NCBI GenBank assembly: GCA_023150835.1
Contig: JAKLKB010000018.1
Coordinates: 1-64,000 of the forward strand
Direction: 5' to 3'
DNA: 64,000 nt
DNA from: Myxococcota bacterium
GTDB lineage: Bacteria; Myxococcota_C; UBA6777
Below are positions 61,754 through 64,000 of the stretch, in pieces. The notes beneath the pieces are model-generated. The model worked only from the letters and a program-made list of their open reading frames with translations. It had not been told where the DNA came from and searched no databases. Every line of letters begins with the position of its first letter. The first letter of the stretch is position 1. Both the position numbers and the translations under genes were made by a program.

Positions 61754-63145
61754 ATGAAATCCCTTCCCTTCCGTCCACCTTCACCAGACGCATCGGCCCA
61801 AGAGATCGACCCTTCTCGCGGAAGTCTTCGCTCTGTTCGAAAATTCTCAGGACTCGCGCTTGGCTTGTTCTTCCTCTCCGTCTCCATATCGCCAACGACA
61901 GCCCAAACAACTCCCCCCACAACCACCCGACACCGTAAGCCCACTCTTCCCAAAACAGCACCACGCCCCGTCCTTCCGACATCAAGGGCCACACAACACA
62001 ACCAAGCTGCCCCACATGCCCCGCCCAGTTTCACTTTCCTCAACCCACTACGCGGCGGTTATCCTTATGTGCAAAGCGTTGCATTCTCCGATCGAGGGGA
62101 TCGCGTGATCGTGGGAGCCGCAGGAAAAGATGGCGGAGTCCGTTCTTGGTCTTGGTGGTCAGGCATTGAGCAAGAATTCGCAAGTCCGTACGGAGATATC
62201 GTACAAGTGAGCTTCCTTCAAAAAGAAAGCTTTTTTGGTGCTTGGCGCGTGTATACGCCGGGAGATGGTCTAAATGGAAATCAATTCACGATCCACAAGA
62301 TCGGCCAAAAAGATCCTATTTTAAGTGGAGAGTATGGAACTTCTTTTGCAACTTTTTCTCATTCAGCTCCACAAACCGCGCTTGTTGGCGGTTGGAGCAA
62401 GATCGCTTTCTTTGCCTCGGGAAAAACCCAAGGCTCGTTGCCGAACAAGGCTGAACGCCCCGATACCACAGCGATCACACTTTCTTCCAACGGTCGTTAT
62501 GCCGCCATCTCCCAACGCAACGCCACCAAAGACATCAAAAAATACCACGATGAGATACTCTGGATCGACACCTTCAAAAAAAAGATTCTGACAACAACGA
62601 TACGACCTTTTTCATATCCACTCGAACGCTTGGCCTTAACGAATGATGGACACCTCGCGATCGCAACACGCGGATACGCGGAGATCTGGGATCTCAAGCG
62701 CGAAAAGCGGTTGCTCGGTATCGATCAACAGGGGTTTCCTGAGCTTTTGCCGCTGTACTCTCCCGATCAAAAGACATTCCTACTGATCAGCCAAGCCAGT
62801 ATCGGCCAGTCATGGACTTACGCACGCACCCCTTCTGGTTTCAATTTCGCCAATCCTTCCAATCACAAAGACACCAAGATCTTTTTCTACGACGCAAACA
62901 CTTACAAGATTCAAAAGATCTGGACGATCCAACAATGCCTTTTTCGTACAACTTATTTCCGTTTTGGAAGTATCCGAGGCCCCGAACACAATCCTGAGCG
63001 TGTGGCCTTTTCTCCTGATGGGCGTGTCATCGCGATCGGCTGCAATGGCGGCGTGCTTTTCTTTGACAGATCGCTGAACCAACAAATCAAAGGCATTCCT
63101 TGGATGGTCCGCCGTCCTCTCCAACAACAACCCCCCAAACCTTGA
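61754..63145 (+). CDS. Secreted WD40-like beta-propeller protein
   Basis: This encodes 463 residues. ATG at 61754 lies six bases after AAAGGAG. A hydrophobic segment (SGLALGLFFLSVSISPTTA, about residues 40-58) acts as an export signal or anchor behind an unusually long N-terminus. A Pro/Thr-rich linker is followed by propeller-type blades: YVQSVAFSDRGDRVIVGAAGKDGGVRSW, ITLSSNGRYAAI, LALTNDGHLAIATRGYAEIWD and VAFSPDGRVIAIGCNGGVLFFD. Such proteins usually mediate binding. The ligand is unknown. Confidence 0.75.
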   Translation: MKSLPFRPPSPDASAQEIDPSRGSLRSVRKFSGLALGLFFLSVSISPTTAQTTPPTTTRHRKPTLPKTAPRPVLPTSRATQHNQAAPHAPPSFTFLNPLRGGYPYVQSVAFSDRGDRVIVGAAGKDGGVRSWSWWSGIEQEFASPYGDIVQVSFLQKESFFGAWRVYTPGDGLNGNQFTIHKIGQKDPILSGEYGTSFATFSHSAPQTALVGGWSKIAFFASGKTQGSLPNKAERPDTTAITLSSNGRYAAISQRNATKDIKKYHDEILWIDTFKKKILTTTIRPFSYPLERLALTNDGHLAIATRGYAEIWDLKREKRLLGIDQQGFPELLPLYSPDQKTFLLISQASIGQSWTYARTPSGFNFANPSNHKDTKIFFYDANTYKIQKIWTIQQCLFRTTYFRFGSIRGPEHNPERVAFSPDGRVIAIGCNGGVLFFDRSLNQQIKGIPWMVRRPLQQQPPKP

Positions 63146-63252
63146 TTGTCGAACGAATACAGCGAACCCATCGCACCCGAACGGCTCCCACCCCAAACTT
63201 TGCTCCCCAACGCCCCACAAAACAAATCGAGACGGCGTCGCTCAAACGGTAT

Positions 63253-64000
63253 TTATGGCTGTTTGCAAGCGCCCAACGACTGAACCGAAACGCCCAATCG
63301 TGCGGCTTCGCAATCGTTACTGTACGTTTTACCGTCACAACCGCACACAGGCTTGTATTCTCCACGACAACCTGTGGGCTTGGGCATACAAACCCCGGGA
63401 TGATCGGCGGCTCCGCACATCGCGGTCAAGCTGTACTGACAATACTGATCGTCAGGGCAAGAGTTATCGACGCCGGGAGGAACAAGCCCACCGCATGACT
63501 TCCCAGTACAAGGCATCTTTGAGCAAAGGGCGCTTCCACCTCGGCAGGTGCAAGTATTACAGCCGTCTCCTGCGGGGAAAGACTCACCTTCTTTGTAACG
63601 TTGGCCGTTGTATACGCAAACACCCGGCTGGCTTTTGCATTCGCCCTCGTATTGTACAGAAAGGCCCGCCATCGCGGCATCACAAGCATTGCTATAAGTC
63701 TTTCCATCGCAGCCACACACAGGCTGATGGATCAGGTTGCAGCTTTTGGGCTTATCAACACAAACACCCGTTCCATCGTCAAATCCGCAGCCTTTTTCGA
63801 TCTTGCAATACTTCCCATCGGCACAGCGAAGTCCTGCTTCCCCTCCACAAAACGATTCTGCGCAAGCTTCATCCGTACAAGCCACTTTTCCTTTGAAGCA
63901 CGAACACTTGCTTCCTTTATCACAGAACGATTCTCCGTCTTTGTAGATCTTACCGTTGAACTCGCACTGTTGAGGTGTTGCACAAGCGCCGATCTTGGCT
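63253..64000 (-). CDS. Kazal-domain Cys-rich protein, 5' end beyond window
   Basis: The frame is open to the right edge, so the N-terminus is missing. At least two Kazal-type modules are recognisable, each ending with PVCGCDGKTYSNACDAA or PVCGCDGKTYSNDCEAA and a closing Cys. Between them and upstream are VWC-like segments (EGESFPAGDGCNTCTCRGG; DGESFCDKGSKCSCFKGKVACT). Kazal domains inhibit serine proteases, so this exported protein may protect the cell or bind proteases. Similar proteins are common in Myxococcota. It reads away from the right edge and is convergent with the propeller gene. Confidence 0.8.
   Translation of the reverse strand, partial: AKIGACATPQQCEFNGKIYKDGESFCDKGSKCSCFKGKVACTDEACAESFCGGEAGLRCADGKYCKIEKGCGFDDGTGVCVDKPKSCNLIHQPVCGCDGKTYSNACDAAMAGLSVQYEGECKSQPGVCVYNGQRYKEGESFPAGDGCNTCTCRGGSALCSKMPCTGKSCGGLVPPGVDNSCPDDQYCQYSLTAMCGAADHPGVCMPKPTGCRGEYKPVCGCDGKTYSNDCEAARLGVSVQSLGACKQP

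Noticed and set aside
1-64000. tRNA, rRNA or tmRNA genes, prophage or integrase genes
   Set aside because: No cloverleaf-like TTCGA arm with matching acceptor stem was noticed, no rRNA-like sequence was seen, and no integrase or transposase frame is present, although a manual scan could miss a tRNA.

Overview
This 64 kb window looks like a chromosomal segment of a Gram-negative bacterium, most likely a member of the Myxococcota (deltaproteobacterial lineage). The evidence is indirect. There are many lipoproteins and secreted Cys-rich proteins, including Stig1-like 45-residue Cys repeats and Kazal-type modules. There is a protein with an AgmX/PglI-type C-terminal domain, a collagen-like lipoprotein and an ECF sigma/anti-sigma pair. 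No rRNA or tRNA gene was seen. Genus cannot be named from the sequence alone.

Layout. 1-8.2 kb: Cys-rich lipoproteins on the minus strand, two related membrane proteins and an APC-family permease. 8.2-9.1 kb: repeat-filled intergenic DNA. 9.1-15.5 kb: a three-gene plus-strand operon of single-pass membrane proteins, the middle one a P-loop GTPase. 15.5-17.2 kb: an overlapping nucleotidyltransferase/winged-helix pair resembling an AbiE-type toxin-antitoxin module. 17.3-23.3 kb: acetyltransferase, glutaryl-CoA dehydrogenase, an APS reductase with an N-terminal thioredoxin-like domain, a lipoprotein and an enlarged RecX. 23.6-28 kb: AgmX/PglI-type protein, then an ECF sigma factor translationally coupled to a zinc-finger anti-sigma factor full of in-frame minisatellites. 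28-35.4 kb: lipoprotein, ThDP enzyme of the ILVBL/HACL2 type, a broken beta-roll fragment, dapD and a small membrane protein. 35.5-39.5 kb: Na/phosphate symporter and an arsR-acr3-arsC arsenic operon with a perfect palindromic operator. 39.6-45.2 kb: SnoaL-like protein, LysR regulator, EF-hand/lytic transglycosylase-like protein, a frameshifted alanine-rich membrane protein and a membrane-anchored PLP enzyme. 45.4-56.8 kb: a TetR regulator, a giant 3409-residue type I fatty acid synthase and acpS. 56.8-64 kb: NmrA-type oxidoreductase, alpha/beta hydrolase, YaiI protein, collagen-like lipoprotein, beta-propeller protein and a Kazal-domain protein running off the edge.

The most striking metabolic feature is the fas-acpS cassette. 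Its domain order matches actinobacterial FAS-I (AT-ER-DH-MPT-ACP-KR-KS), the gene for the enzyme that activates its ACP follows directly, and a TetR gene and operator precede it. The most striking feature outside genes is the repeat content. One family (element B) is a MITE-like element of 111-114 bp with 11-bp terminal inverted repeats; three copies are bounded by 3-bp TNA target duplications, and one of these sits inside a copy of a second family (element A, a multi-hairpin repeat of about 130 bp). In addition, at least six genes have their 3' end, often with the stop codon, duplicated directly downstream. A tandem array of three perfect CRP-type palindromes lies near 28.3 kb.
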